Of a DNA stretch of 64,000 nt, positions 11,830-40,131 are shown piece by piece (position 1 is the first letter of the stretch; each line of letters begins with the position of its first letter). The position numbers and the translations under genes are program-made. The stretch is from NCBI GenBank assembly GCA_949987565.1, contig OX465120.1:1126901-1190900 (forward strand), given 5' to 3'. The notes beneath the pieces are model-generated. The model did not search any database, had not been told where the DNA came from, and saw only the letters and a list, made by a program, of their open reading frames with translations. The DNA comes from Luidia sarsii. Its lineage: Eukaryota > Echinodermata > Asteroidea > Paxillosida > Luidiidae.

Positions 11830-12392
11830 GGACCATTATGTCTGCTGCCACCAAGAGTCCTGTTATGTCTCAGTCACCGACGGATGTCTTGTTGCAAGAT
11901 CAAATCAAAGACTAATATATCTGCTGCCACCAAGAGTCCTGTTATGTCTCAGTCACCGACGGATGTCTTGTTGCAAGATCAAATCAAAGAGTAATATATC
12001 TGCTACCATCAAGAGTCCTGTTATGTCTCAGTCACAGACAGATGTCTTGTTGCAAGATCAAATCAAAGACTAATATATCTGCTGCCACCAAGAGTCCTGT
12101 TATGTCTCAGTCACCGACGGATGTCTTGTTGCAAGATCAAATCAAAGACTAATATATCTGCTGCCACCAAGAGTCCTGTTATGTCTCAGTCACCGACGGA
12201 TGTCTTGTTGCAAGATCAAATCAAAGAGTAATATATCTGCTACCATCAAGAGTCCTGTTATGTCTCAGTCACAGACAGATGTCTTGTTGCAAGATCAAAT
12301 CAAAGACTAATATATCTGCTGCCACCAAGAGTCCTGTTATGTCTCAGTCACAGACAGATGTCTTGTTGCAAGATCCAACCAAAGACTAACTT
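11830..12392. repeat. Minisatellite, 79-bp unit, about 7 copies
   Basis: AATATATCTGCTGCCACC starts at 11,914, a variant at 11,993 and again at 12,072, giving a 79-bp period. Two variants alternate (ACCGACGGATG and ACAGACAGATG), and the pattern of three units repeats, so blocks of several units were duplicated together. Confidence 0.9.
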
Positions 12393-12576
12393 TGGCTTTT
12401 AAAAAAATCGACCCTGGCACTAAATCTTAACGACTTAAAAATGGAAAAAAAAATGAGCAGGGCCTGACATTTCAGTCCAGGCAAGACCTTTCTCAAAGGC
12501 AAAATGAGTTATAAATTAAGGGCATGAAATACATCTGCAGCTGACGTTTCATTTTGGCGGGTTACTTTTCCGGTGG

Positions 12577-15500
12577 CTATTCAAATTTCTTGCCCAGGCG
12601 ATTTTTTAAGATGACAGGCAGGATTGACACCACGGCCAAAATGGCCAGAATAATGACTGAGGTCCAGGACCACGTGTCGCCATAGTGACTGAGCTGGTAG
12701 AGGGTGGTGCCTGCTTGGATCGCGACGAAAGACGGGGGCGCTACACCTGTTGACGGAGGACAGCGACTGATTGATTAAAAGGGGCACGATTGTTAGGCAG
12801 TGACGCAAGACAAGTACTTGTACACACTGCTAAGCACTTGCATCAGTACTCAAGGCCAAGTGATTGTTTGCATACTTATTTATACTCCTAGACGAGTTCT
12901 CATACTCACTGCCTAGTACTCATACTCATGGCAAAGTACTCATACACATGGCGAAGTACTCATACTCAAAGCTAAGTACTCATACTCACGGGCCAAGTAC
13001 TCATACTCATGACCAAGTACTCATACTCATGTCCAAGTACTCATACTCATTGCCAAGTACTCAAACTCAAACCCAAGTACTCATACTCATGACCAAGTAC
13101 TCATACTCACTGGCCATTGATCAGACTCCAAATGAGACCATCTATAATCTGACCAACATCACCCTAATGATCACCAAAGTCAAGGCATGCCAACTCAAAT
13201 TGTTAGGCCACATACTCCGCCTCAAAGATGACGCGCTTGTGAAAGAATTTGCTCTTTAGATATATTCCACCACATGGGAAGAGGAAACCGGGACGGCCTT
13301 GCACATTGTACTTGCAGTATGTCCAGCACCTCTTGGGAGATACTGAAGGGATGCTGCTACCAGACAAAATTGCTTCTCTGGCCCAAGACGAATGATGCAA
13401 ATAATGAATCACTGCGTAGTACACTGGTACACATCACCAAGTACTCATCCTTTTACTCAGAGCCATAGACTACTACTCATGTGAAAGTTCTCATACTCAT
13501 TTGTGGTCAAATACTTGCACTTCATGCTCAACTCCTGGGTCACCAAAGGTTGGTTCAATGTTTCTAGAAAGGATTTCTCACCCATCCACACTCCCAACAA
13601 AATGTAAGCTAATTCGTCTTAGGACCTGTGAGCCTTCAAAGACGAAGTTGAAAAATTCTAGAAAAAATTGAGAAAGTTTTCAAAGAGGAATCTCTTACCA
13701 AGGAATGTTCCAATGAAAAAGGGTGTAATAGGTACTTTGAGAACAGGTGATGTGATGTTGATAAACCAGTTGGGTAAGAACGGTGTGATGCGCAGGAAAA
13801 TGATGTAGTTTAGCAGGTGGTCACGCTGTTTGGCAACCTGCGGAAAAAGAGTAACAAAAAAAACAGGGATGGGATTAAGTTGGGAAGAAAAGCCAAAAAA
13901 AAATAAAAAAATAAAAAAATTGCTGTCAGACTTCTAATTGACTTTATAACTTGGAGTGCCTGATGTTTCGGTCCTAGCAGGACCTTTTCAAAGGCAGAGG
14001 AGAAATGCCAGCACGTCTTATTCTTTTAGGAACCCTTCTTGTCTGGGGGAGCACTAGGGAACAGGTGGGGGTGATGGAGGGCGAAACAATGCCGTTATTA
14101 CAAAATAGAGGCAAATTCTGACTTACCGTATTGGACCATCTCTCCACCCTTTCAGGAATGTATTTCAAAACCAGCCGAACGCCGACCAAATATGACAATA
14201 AATAACAGTTGGATGCACCAATGGCTGAACACTGAAACAAAAAAAGAATTGAATGCATTTATATACGTCGTAACTTTTTAGCATAAGCTCTCGTAGCAAT
14301 AAACTATCCAGCAATCCCTACAGACTCTCTACTGGTGATAATCAAAATCCTGCGGTCTCCTGATAACAGATAGGGTACTACACACTGCCCCAAATGTTGA
14401 GTTACTGCCTCTTTTCAGAGCCAACCTCCGTTTTAAAAGAGAATGAAAGCGGGGGTGTGAAACCTGGAGATATACAGCAGTTAATGGTCGAATTGCTTCT
14501 GACTGGCGCCCCCAGCCCAGCAAAGTATAGAGTTATCACTCAGGTTCTTTTCAGAACCATACCTCTTCTTTAAGAGACCTTATACATGGTGTCACCGCAA
14601 ACCCTCCTATAGAGTTATCACTCAGGTTCTGTTCAGAACCACACCTCTTCTTTAAGAGACCTTATACATGGTGTCACCACAAACCCTCCTATAGAGTTAT
14701 CACTCAGGTTCTTTTCAGAACCATACCTCTTCTTTAAGAGACCTTATACATGGTGTCACCGCAAACCCTCCTATAGAGTTATCACTCAGGTTCTTTTCAG
14801 AACCACACCTTTTCCTAAAGAGGCCTTATAAATGGTGTCACCGCAAACCCTCCTATAGAGTTATCACTCAGGTTCTTTTCAGAACCATACCTCTTCTTTA
14901 AGAGACCTTATACATAGTGTCACTGCAAACCCTCCTATAGAGTTATCACTCAGGTTCTTTTCAGAACCACACCTCTTCCTAAAGAGACCTTATACATGGT
15001 GTCACCGCAAACCCTCCTGTAGAGTTATCACTCAGGTTCTTTTTCAGAACCATACCTCTTCCTAAAGAGACCTTATACATGGTGTCACCGCAAATTTCCC
15101 TCCTATAGAGTTACCACTCAGGTTCATTTCAGAACCATACCTCTTCCTAAAGAGACCTTATACATGGTGTCACCGCAAACCCTCCTATAGAGTTATCACT
15201 CAGGTTCTTTTCAGAACCACACCTCTTCCTAAAGAGACTTTATACATGGTGTCACCGCAAACCCTCCTATATTGTTTCATTCACCATGTAGAGCCTTAAG
15301 TCTTACTTAAACTACTTTATCAGATGTCAGCTCCAAAGAAACCTCAAGGGGAAGGAGGCCATACTTACTAGACACACCATGAGCAACGCCAGCGGAAATG
15401 GAAATAGAAACCCGGAGAGAATACTGAGGAATATTGAACCGGGAATTGCAAAGGTCTGTAAGCTGTGGAAAGAATACAGTTCAGGAAAAACAACACCAAA

Positions 15501-18500
15501 ATGATTCAACTTTTTTTTGCTTCAGTTTTGATGCACTGCAAGTGCACTGTAGGAGATGGTTTGAAGACGACTCTACCATTCACAGCATGTGGTTGGTTCG
15601 GCACCGGATTCCAACAATGGGTTTTGGTGATTTGGGATTAGATTCAGTTGGAGACCAACATTCCTAACTATTGATATAAAATCTCTGAAAATTGGGTTGG
15701 GTTGGGTTGGGTTGGGTTGGGTAGGGTTGGGTTGGGTTGGGTTGGGTTGGGTTGGGTTGGGTTGGGTTGGGTTGGGTTGGGTTGGGTTGGGTTGGGTTGG
15801 GTTGGGTTGGGTTGGGTTGGGTTGGTTTGGGTTGGGTTGGATTGGGTTGGATTGGGTTGGGTTGGGTTGGGTTGGGTTGGGTTGGATTGGGTTGGGTTGG
15901 GTTGGGTTGGGTTGGGTTAGGCTGGGATGGACTGGTTGGGGTGGGTTGGATTGGGTTTGGTTTGGTTGGGCTGGGTTGGGTTGGATTGGATTAGCTGGGC
16001 TGGGTTGGGTTGGGTTGGGCTGGGTTGGGATGGGTTGGGTAGGGTAGGGTAGGGTAGGGTTAGGCTAGACTGGGTTGGGTTAGGCTGGGCTGGGTTGGGT
16101 TGGGTTGGGTTGGGTTGGGTAGGGTTGAGCTGGGCTGGGTTGGGTAGGGTTGAGCTGGGCTGGGTTGGGTAGGGTTGAGCTGGGCTGGGTTGAGCTGGGC
16201 TGGGTTGGGTTGGGTTGAGCTGGACTGGGTTGGGTAGGGTTGAGCTGGGCTGGGTTGGGTAGGGTTGAGCTGGGCTGGGTTGAGCTGGACTGGGTTGGGT
16301 AGGGTTGAGCTGGGCTGGGTTGAGCTGGACTGGATTGGGTAGGGTTGAGCTGGACTGGGTTGGGTAGGGTTGAGCTGGGCTGGGTTGAGCTGGGCTGGGT
16401 TAGGTAGGGTTGAGCTGGGCTGGGTTGGGTAGGGTTGAGCTGGACTGGGTTGGGTAGGGTTGGGTTGGGTTGGGTTGGGTTGGGTAGGGTAGGGTTGAGC
16501 TGGGCTGGGTTGGGTAGGGTTGAGCTGGGCTGGGTTGGGTAGGGTTGAGCTGGGCTGGGTTGGGTAGGGTTGGGTTGGGTTGGGTTGGGTTGGGTTGGGT
16601 AGGGTTGAGCTGGGCTGGGTTGGGTAGGGTTGGGTTGGGTTGGGTTGGGTTGGGTAGAGTTGAGCTGGACTGGGTTGGGTAGGGTTGAGCTGGACTGGGT
16701 TGGGTAGGGTTGAGCTGGGCTGGGTTGAGCTGGGCTGGGTTGGGTTGGGTTGGGTAGGGTTGGGTTGTGGCCCGGGTTGTGACCCAGGCAAACCTTCACA
16801 TTCAGTCAGAGCAAATAAAGCATTCCTGTCCAACCTTTCCTTTTTCAAAATTTCAAAACCAAGCACAACAGCCAAAGGATACAATATATAGGTGGTGAAG
16901 AATGCTACCATGACAGTCAAGTAATAGATTTTGCTGTAACGAGACAACACTCTTCCTAATGCTTTGGCGTCTTCTATATCTCTGGGCAGCTTGATGTATT
17001 GCACTTCATCGCTAAGGACAAAAAAAAAGTCAGAAACACAGAAATCAGTGAAAAAATGGTTCCCAACTTTAAAAAAAATTTAAAGTCATCTTTCCACTTG
17101 ACTTATTTAAGTCCAAAAAATAAAGGAAAAACTTATTTGATAACACAGAGTCACAGATGTAAAACAAATTTGATCAATGGCAATGAAACTTTGGACCAGG
17201 ACTTGAACCTGAGACCTCTGGTTTTGCGTCCCAGCGCTTTTGCCATCTGAGCTATCCAGCCCTTAGATGGTGGCCTTCCTAAATAGTCAACTAGTCTTTG
17301 GCACACCAGTGCTCTTACCATCTGAGCTATCCAGCCCTTAGATGGTGACCTTCCCTAATAGTCAACTAGTCTTTGGCACACCAGCGCTTTTGCCATCTGA
17401 GCTATCCAGCCCTTAGATGGTGGCCTTCCCAAATAGTTAACTAGTCTTTGGAACACCAGTGCTCTTACCATCTGAGCTATCCAGCCCTTAGATGGTGACC
17501 TTCCCAAATAGTCAACTAGTTTTTGCCGGATTGGGGGCACCAGTCAGAAGCATTCAACCATTAACTGTCGTTTCACAGGGATCACACCTCCGCTTTCATT
17601 CAAACAACCCACGGTTGCTGTAAACCTGGCTACAGCAGCTCAGTGATGTCACAAACGATGGAAAACTTATTGAAAGTTCCGATGAATTGTGTGGTTTTGA
17701 GTAGTGCTTATTGTCTTGTGATTGGTCAAACGTAACAACGAACATCCTACAAAATGGACAACAGGGAAGTAAGATTGCAGTCTCGGTGTTAATTTATGGG
17801 AAGACTCCCTCTTAAAGGACTTACGGGTCGAGCTGTGGAAAGCTGAAATATACAAAGGTCATGACGAGGAGGGCAGAGAGGAAGATGAGGCCGAGGAGAA
17901 CGAAGGATCTCGTCGTCTTACTCCCGTCATCATGCCCATCAGGACGCAACCTCTCAGTTGTCCCGACGTCATCTGAAACTTGAAAATTGATGAAGCAAAG
18001 GACATGACAGTTTTTTTTTCAAACAGAGAATATGCTGCCTCAAAGGGAACGAAAACACCGACAAATTCTGGGAATTCAGTCATATTTTAACCAAAATTAG
18101 GTGGGCCTGACGGTTCCAACTTACAGTAGCAGGACATTTTGCATTTGTTGAGTTTGAGAAAGGCCCTTCTAATTTCTGATTTTTGCATTTTGCCTGCTTG
18201 GTTATTTTACTTTAAGTCAGTAAGCAGTTTGCAATTTGAAAATAACTCCAGCAATTTTCTATGGAATTCATTTCTTCAACTAGCCGTTTTGAGAAACAAA
18301 AATACGTACTGACCCAACACAGAAAATATGTGGAAATGCACAAAAAAATGTATGCTTATAACATCAATTAAATTTTGAGATTTGCATTTTGGTATTTCTA
18401 AATTGTAGTCAGTAAGCAGTTTGCAACATTTTTGTAAATCACATTAACTAATTATCATTAGGATATCGCAGTGGCTGTTGTTACGGCAGTCATCCGTGTG

Positions 18501-19142
18501 GTTCCCTGACTTGATTGTATTTCGTCAGCATTGCAGGCTGGTTGAAGCAGTGTATTAGCTGATAGTCTGGTTCCAAGAGCTAAACATCCTGACAAATAAT
18601 GTGAAGTCAGGGAACCACACGGACGACTGCCGTAACAACAGCCACTGCGTAGAAAATATGTGGAAATGCACAAAAAATGTATGCTTATAACATCAATTAA
18701 ATTTTGAGATTTGCATTTTGGTATTTCTAAATTCTAGTCAGTAAGCAGTTTGCAACATTTTTGTAAATCACATCAATTAATTATGATATAGTTTTATACA
18801 CCTTCAACTCAAACTTCCAACCCTAAGTGATTTTTATCTGACCATTAGTTAACTACTATTACTTATTAGTAATTAAGTATTAGTAATTACCATTGATTAC
18901 TACTACTAGTACTAGTACTAGTACTAGTAATTAATATATGCACATTCAATTAATGTCTGTGCTGTGTGCATGAGATGATTCATCAATGATCATTTTCATG
19001 AGACCGCGCACGATCATCGACCACAGTCGAAATGTCACATTTATATTTCGGAAGACTTGCTGAATATCTACTCACCATCATTCGTTGAATTGTCTTCGTT
19101 GCCTCGTAAGGGCGGTCTCTTGAACTGAGATCGAGCCGACAT
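12577..19142 (-). CDS. TMEM41B: TMEM41B, ER lipid scramblase of the VTT/DedA family
   Basis: Seven coding exons on the minus strand: 19142-19076, 17972-17825, 17011-16883, 15462-15369, 14231-14127, 13837-13699, 12746-12577. They join in frame to 283 residues (human 291). The N-terminus is polar and basic, followed by one membrane segment (about residues 38-60). Then come the family signatures DIEDAKALGRVLS, TYIFLQTFAIPGSIFLSIL (split by the exon 3/4 junction), GASNCYLLSYLVG, FLRITPFLPNWFIN, GVAPPSFVAIQAG, and a basic C-terminus KKFE that could act as an ER retrieval signal. Known role: phospholipid scrambling in the ER membrane, with VMP1, supporting autophagosome and lipoprotein formation. 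The start ATG has an acceptor-like TTTTTGCAG about 17 bp upstream, so an untranslated first exon is possible. Three introns are filled with tandem arrays. TMEM41A is less likely given the close match to TMEM41B at exon 3/4. Confidence 0.95.
12885..13115. repeat. Short minisatellite, about 18-bp unit
   Basis: AAGTACTCATACTCATG with variable endings repeats about a dozen times in TMEM41B intron 6; degenerate units resume near 13,430-13,500. Confidence 0.85.
13955..14000 (-). repeat. GAAACGTC fold-back repeat, short fragment
   Basis: GTGCCTGATGTTTCGGTCC, then TAGCAGGACCTTTTCAAAGG, is the inverted hairpin half only, in TMEM41B intron 5. Confidence 0.6.
14527..15272. repeat. Minisatellite, 82-bp unit, 9 copies
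   Basis: ATAGAGTTATCACTCAGG, TTTTCAGAACCATACCTC and ACATGGTGTCACCGC repeat in order every 82 bp across TMEM41B intron 4. Single units of the same sequence occur alone at about 3,895-3,965 (inverted) and 36,465-36,590, so the array grew from a dispersed element. Confidence 0.9.
15692..16770. repeat. TTGGG pentanucleotide array, about 1.08 kb
   Basis: On the plus strand the first 250 bp are nearly pure GGGTT repeats; the rest alternates with variants such as GAGCTGGGCT and GGGTAGGGTT. The G-rich strand is the template strand of TMEM41B, so the transcript is C-rich. Runs of GGG every five bases satisfy the simple G-quadruplex rule. It fills most of TMEM41B intron 3, ending about 110 bp from exon 3. 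Confidence 0.95.
17160..17545 (-). repeat. SINE-derived tandem array, 75-bp unit
   Basis: On the minus strand each unit reads AAGGGCTGGATAGCTCAGA, TGGTAAGAGCACTGG, then GTTGACTATTTGGG. The A-box part of the SINE has been tandemly multiplied about four to five times, while the B-box part (ACTTGAACCTGAGACC on the plus strand) occurs once at the left end. It lies in TMEM41B intron 2. Confidence 0.85.
18321..18786. repeat. Direct repeats of about 135 bp flanking a palindromic element
   Basis: AGAAAATATGTGGAAATGCA begins at 18,321 and again at 18,651; both copies run through GAGATTTGCATTTTGG and GTCAGTAAGCAGTTTGC, that is, an arm of the GAAACGTC repeat. The 183-bp palindrome lies exactly between them. 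Confidence 0.8.
18467..18649. mobile_element. 183-bp long-TIR palindromic element, copy 1
   Basis: Starts CGCAGTGGCTGTTGTTACGG and ends with its inverse; arms of about 45 bp surround an 80-bp centre. A copy of exactly the same length sits at 61,656-61,838 with the centre inverted. No target duplication is visible for this copy. Confidence 0.8.
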
Positions 19143-36787
<17,645 letters not shown>

Positions 36788-36863
36788 ACACTGAAATACT
36801 CGAAAGCAGGCAGAGCCCGAGATTTGACGAGACCCTCAGGGGCCAATTTCATAGAGCCGCTTA

Positions 36864-37333
36864 CACTATGAACATCTAAATGGTGAAAATGGGGTGAAAA
36901 TGTCATTTAGTCGCGAAAAGAAAACTCACCGTGTTTTCACCCCTTTTTCATGGCACACAGTTAGCCAAGTAATTTTCAGTGTTTTCACCAGTGGTCTCCA
37001 AGGCCACATTCCTGGTGGTAAATGGCTAGAGGCATTTTTAGAAGTATCTGGGAGTGACAGGTACAAGAACACCATACAGTACCTCTATGGGGGCTGGTGG
37101 TCTCTACTGGTAATTGAATTAGCCATCCCTAAAGGCTGGAGCTTGCCACTCTAGATATTCACGGCTTTTTCACGGTCTCTTTAGTGACCTGAAGATGTCC
37201 TTATCAGGTCAGAGAGGCGATTATTTTCACGGTGAATTCACTGTAAAATGCACCGTGAAATCACAGCTGACTGTTTAGTTTCATGGCGAAATGACATTTT
37301 CATCCCTTTTTCACGGTTTAGATGTTCATAGTG
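36864..37333. mobile_element. CACTA-ended MITE, 470 bp
   Basis: Begins CACTATGAACATCTAAA and ends TTTAGATGTTCATAGTG, flanked by TTA at 36,861-36,863 and 37,334-37,336. Long internal fold-back with repeated CATTTTCACC motifs; the centre has GAAGTATCTGGGAGTGACAG. No transposase. Confidence 0.88.
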
Positions 37334-37623
37334 TTAAGCGTCAAAATGTGCTTAAGCGCAAAAACTCATGAGCCACAGGATCCCCTTGCCAACCCAAACT
37401 TCACTTCTGTTTCACGCTAAGGAAAGAAGAGTGGAAAACAAGTCAAAAGCAATGGACATCACATTGCAGGGCAGTTTGTAATCCTGCTTACACAAGGAAG
37501 ACTTTTTCTGCTTAGCAGATTTTCACGCTTAAGCGGCTCTATGAAATTGGGCCCTGATGTGCCCCTGCCCCCAGTTTATCCAAAAAAGCAAAAGAGACTG
37601 GATTGGAACCCGACACTTCTTAT

Positions 37624-38000
37624 TTAGAGTACCAACCATAGAGCTCTGTAATTAAACTGGAGCGCGCACTCATCGTGTGACGTGTGCCGACAAGGGGACT
37701 GCGACGCCATTACCAAAGAGGGCAAACTCATAGAGCTCTAATGGGGCAAACTAGAGGCGACGCGTCGAAGACTGCACGCGTACGCGTACACGTGCACCAA
37801 CGTTCGAACACACACACGTACACGTACACGTACACGTATAATGCGCGTATTATGCGCGATTGCCACTGACATCCGGGTACTTCGAGCTGAAGTTGCCCTC
37901 TTTGGTAATGGCGGATGCACGACCATGCCGGCACATACACGTTGGTACCGCGCGTCGATAGGGGAGTGCGGACTCTAGTTTATTTATAGAGTTCTATGGT
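37624..38000. mobile_element. CpG-rich nested-palindrome element
   Basis: The outer ends ACCATAGAGCTCTGTAATTA and its imperfect inverse (TTTATAGAGTTCTATGGT) enclose a second inverted pair, GCCATTACCAAAGAGGGCAA at 37,706 and its inverse near 37,892. The core is alternating purine-pyrimidine (repeated CGTACA, then ATGCGCGTATTATGCGCG). High CpG, unlike its surroundings. Confidence 0.7.
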
Positions 38001-38691
38001 GCCAAAGCTCTGAGCTATCTGAGCTACCAGCTCCACCTGTTTGAGTTTGTGGAGTGGTCGGACGAACTACAGGCATCAATTCTCAGCTGTCTCCATGGGG
38101 ACACATTTTTCTTCGAGGATTGTGAGGTCAGTCAAATACCAACGAAATTATCAATGAAAAATATCATTGGGTGCCTTTGCAGAAGGGCAAGAGAAGATCA
38201 CTAAAAAGGTCATTCTTTTAAAATACTCATTATTTTTCCATTTTGTACACGCATGTCTATGCTCCGATCCTATCCACATTTCTTATTCACATATTACCTC
38301 ATGATAAAATGAAAACTAAGTGTAAAAAGCCATAAAATGGACCAGACGGAATTTGTTCCTTGCAGAAGGGCATAATGTGCTTTTAGCGTCTGAACGCACT
38401 TGGGCCCTTTTGCTGGGCACACGACGATTATGTATGTACCTGTAAAATCAATAAATCAAATATCAGAAAAATCTAATCGCAAAAAAAAATGGTATAAGAC
38501 ACCCACAAAATTAAAATTGAATAACATTCCGGATTAGAGAATTAATACGACTTGTAGGTTTCTCTTTATTTACAACATTCTCTGTCTTTCCTTCAATCAA
38601 CTATGAACCGCTACATGTACATCCAGTGAGGTTGGAATGTCCACATGGCTTAGAGGATATGAATCTTGCTGGTTTTACTTCAAAGTCGGTG

Positions 38692-39117
38692 TATATTCAC
38701 CTGGCAACGGCATTCTTCCTGGAGGTCATTCCTGGTGATGTTTATGCATAATCATGACACCACTCTTTACTCTGATTGGCTAATGAGTATAGAGCATATA
38801 TGAATATTCATAAACATGATGTAATGGCAATATTTATTAATTTATTTATTATTAATATTAATATTTATGATTAATATCAATCTCAAACGTTAGAGGACCT
38901 TTCTCATAAAAGGCCTTTGAGAAAGGTCCTGCTAGGATCAGGCCCTCTAACTTTTGAGATTTGGGTATGCATTGCAGGTCATTTTTAGTCAGTGAGCAGT
39001 TTGCAACAGTTTTGTTTTGTTTTGACAATATACAGATATCTATGCAATTGACCAATAATACCAAGGGACAGGCAGAATAGTGTTTGTGGGAAGAAATGCC
39101 GTCGAGGGGTGAATATA
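38692..39117. mobile_element. TATATTCACC MITE interrupted by a fold-back repeat
   Basis: The ends TATATTCACCTGGCAACGG and GGGGTGAATATA match 2,729-2,932. The centre, about 38,885-39,020, is a GAAACGTC-family copy (GAAAGGTCCTGCTAGGATC, TTTTTAGTCAGTGAGCAG), so the MITE was in place first. Confidence 0.75.
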
Positions 39118-40131
39118 ACCTGCCAAATTCAAACAAACCAGACCCTTTTTTTCCTCATCATTCTGAATTTATCGTACTAGTTCAGCCAGATCCTAGTTCA
39201 AGAACACACCCATTCAGATCTTAACTGCTATCTTGAACATTTTTTAGGCAAATAGATGGATTAGATAAACCAAGAAAGCAATGTATATCGTACAAAATCT
39301 AAAAATCTTAGTTGAGTGGGTAGGACAGAAGGATCTACATTATCTAAGATTGAAACACACAAATATTTTCCTGGAGGGTATGATAGTGTCAATAAAAAGA
39401 AATTCACTATTTACATGAATTTATCTTTTCCCAAAATTAAAGCATTCGTCAGTTACATTGCCTGTAAGAATGAGAAAATTTCAATAAATTGTTACCCAAA
39501 TCACTAGAAAATATACATGTTTTTGTTTTTTTAAGTCACCTTTGTGTTCATTGAAGCACCTCAAGTGGATATCACTCATTAGTATTAATTGTTCTGTTGT
39601 GTTTCATGATGTTTATTTTTTAATACAGGCACTTTCATATTTACAAAAATATAAAAAAAATCTCCATAATTGTTTTAAAATCTTTAAAAAATATATATAT
39701 AGAAAATCGGATTAACGTCAGTTTAGCAGATCAATCGTACAATGCATACGATATAATTTATACACTTTTAGATTAGATTTAGAACATCAAAGTTGGTCAA
39801 AAAAAAATCCACGTTCAAAACCATGACTGAGACACAAACTGCACTGCTTTAACCTAGACCGCGCAAAGTACCATTAACAAGCTCTTCGATGTTACAATTT
39901 GCACTGGGCTTGGCTGGTAACCCATTTTGTTCTTACCAATGTGAAGTTAAACACAGCATTTGTGCAATGAAGGATTAGATTTATGTTTCGGATGTCAGTT
40001 TTTGGTCTCCGAAATTGGTCCTAAAAATGTTTGAAAGACTTCCTGAGGCTAGTACCGCGGAAACCACGATTTTAGCCAACGGGATTGGTCAAGTAGACAC
40101 TGAACAGCCCGAATAGATCTGCCGGAGAGGA

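Larger units (their letters stand above)
7769..12576. other. Gene-free stretch between convergent FKBP and TMEM41B
   Basis: No supported exon. It should include the FKBP 3' UTR; AATAAA at 9,206-9,211 is a candidate poly(A) signal but unproven. It holds a TTAA-flanked MITE, a fold-back repeat copy, an inverted-repeat block near 10,070-10,230 (TAAGGCTTTAG / CTAAAGCCGTAG), a short CpG-rich patch at about 10,400-10,480 and a 79-bp tandem array. The rest is AT-rich unique sequence. Confidence 0.6.
36788..40131. other. Gene-free stretch between convergent TTLL9 and the SEFIR adaptor gene
   Basis: No supported exon. It should hold both 3' UTRs. Contents: a CACTA-ended MITE 77 bp after the TTLL9 stop, a CpG-rich nested palindrome at 37,624-38,000, a TATATTCACC MITE with a fold-back repeat inside it, and about 1 kb of AT-rich unique sequence (39.1-40.1 kb). 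Confidence 0.6.

Noticed and set aside
11830..12392. CRISPR-like array
   Set aside because: Head-to-tail identical units with no unique spacers in eukaryotic DNA: a minisatellite.
15692..16770. Interstitial telomere repeat
   Set aside because: The repeat is a five-base TTGGG, not TTAGGG; the occasional TAGGG words are variants.
15697..17004. Long ORFs rich in WVGLG (plus) or NPTQPS (minus)
   Set aside because: Translations of the TTGGG array. Only the last 129 bases (16,883-17,011, minus) are a real exon, of TMEM41B.
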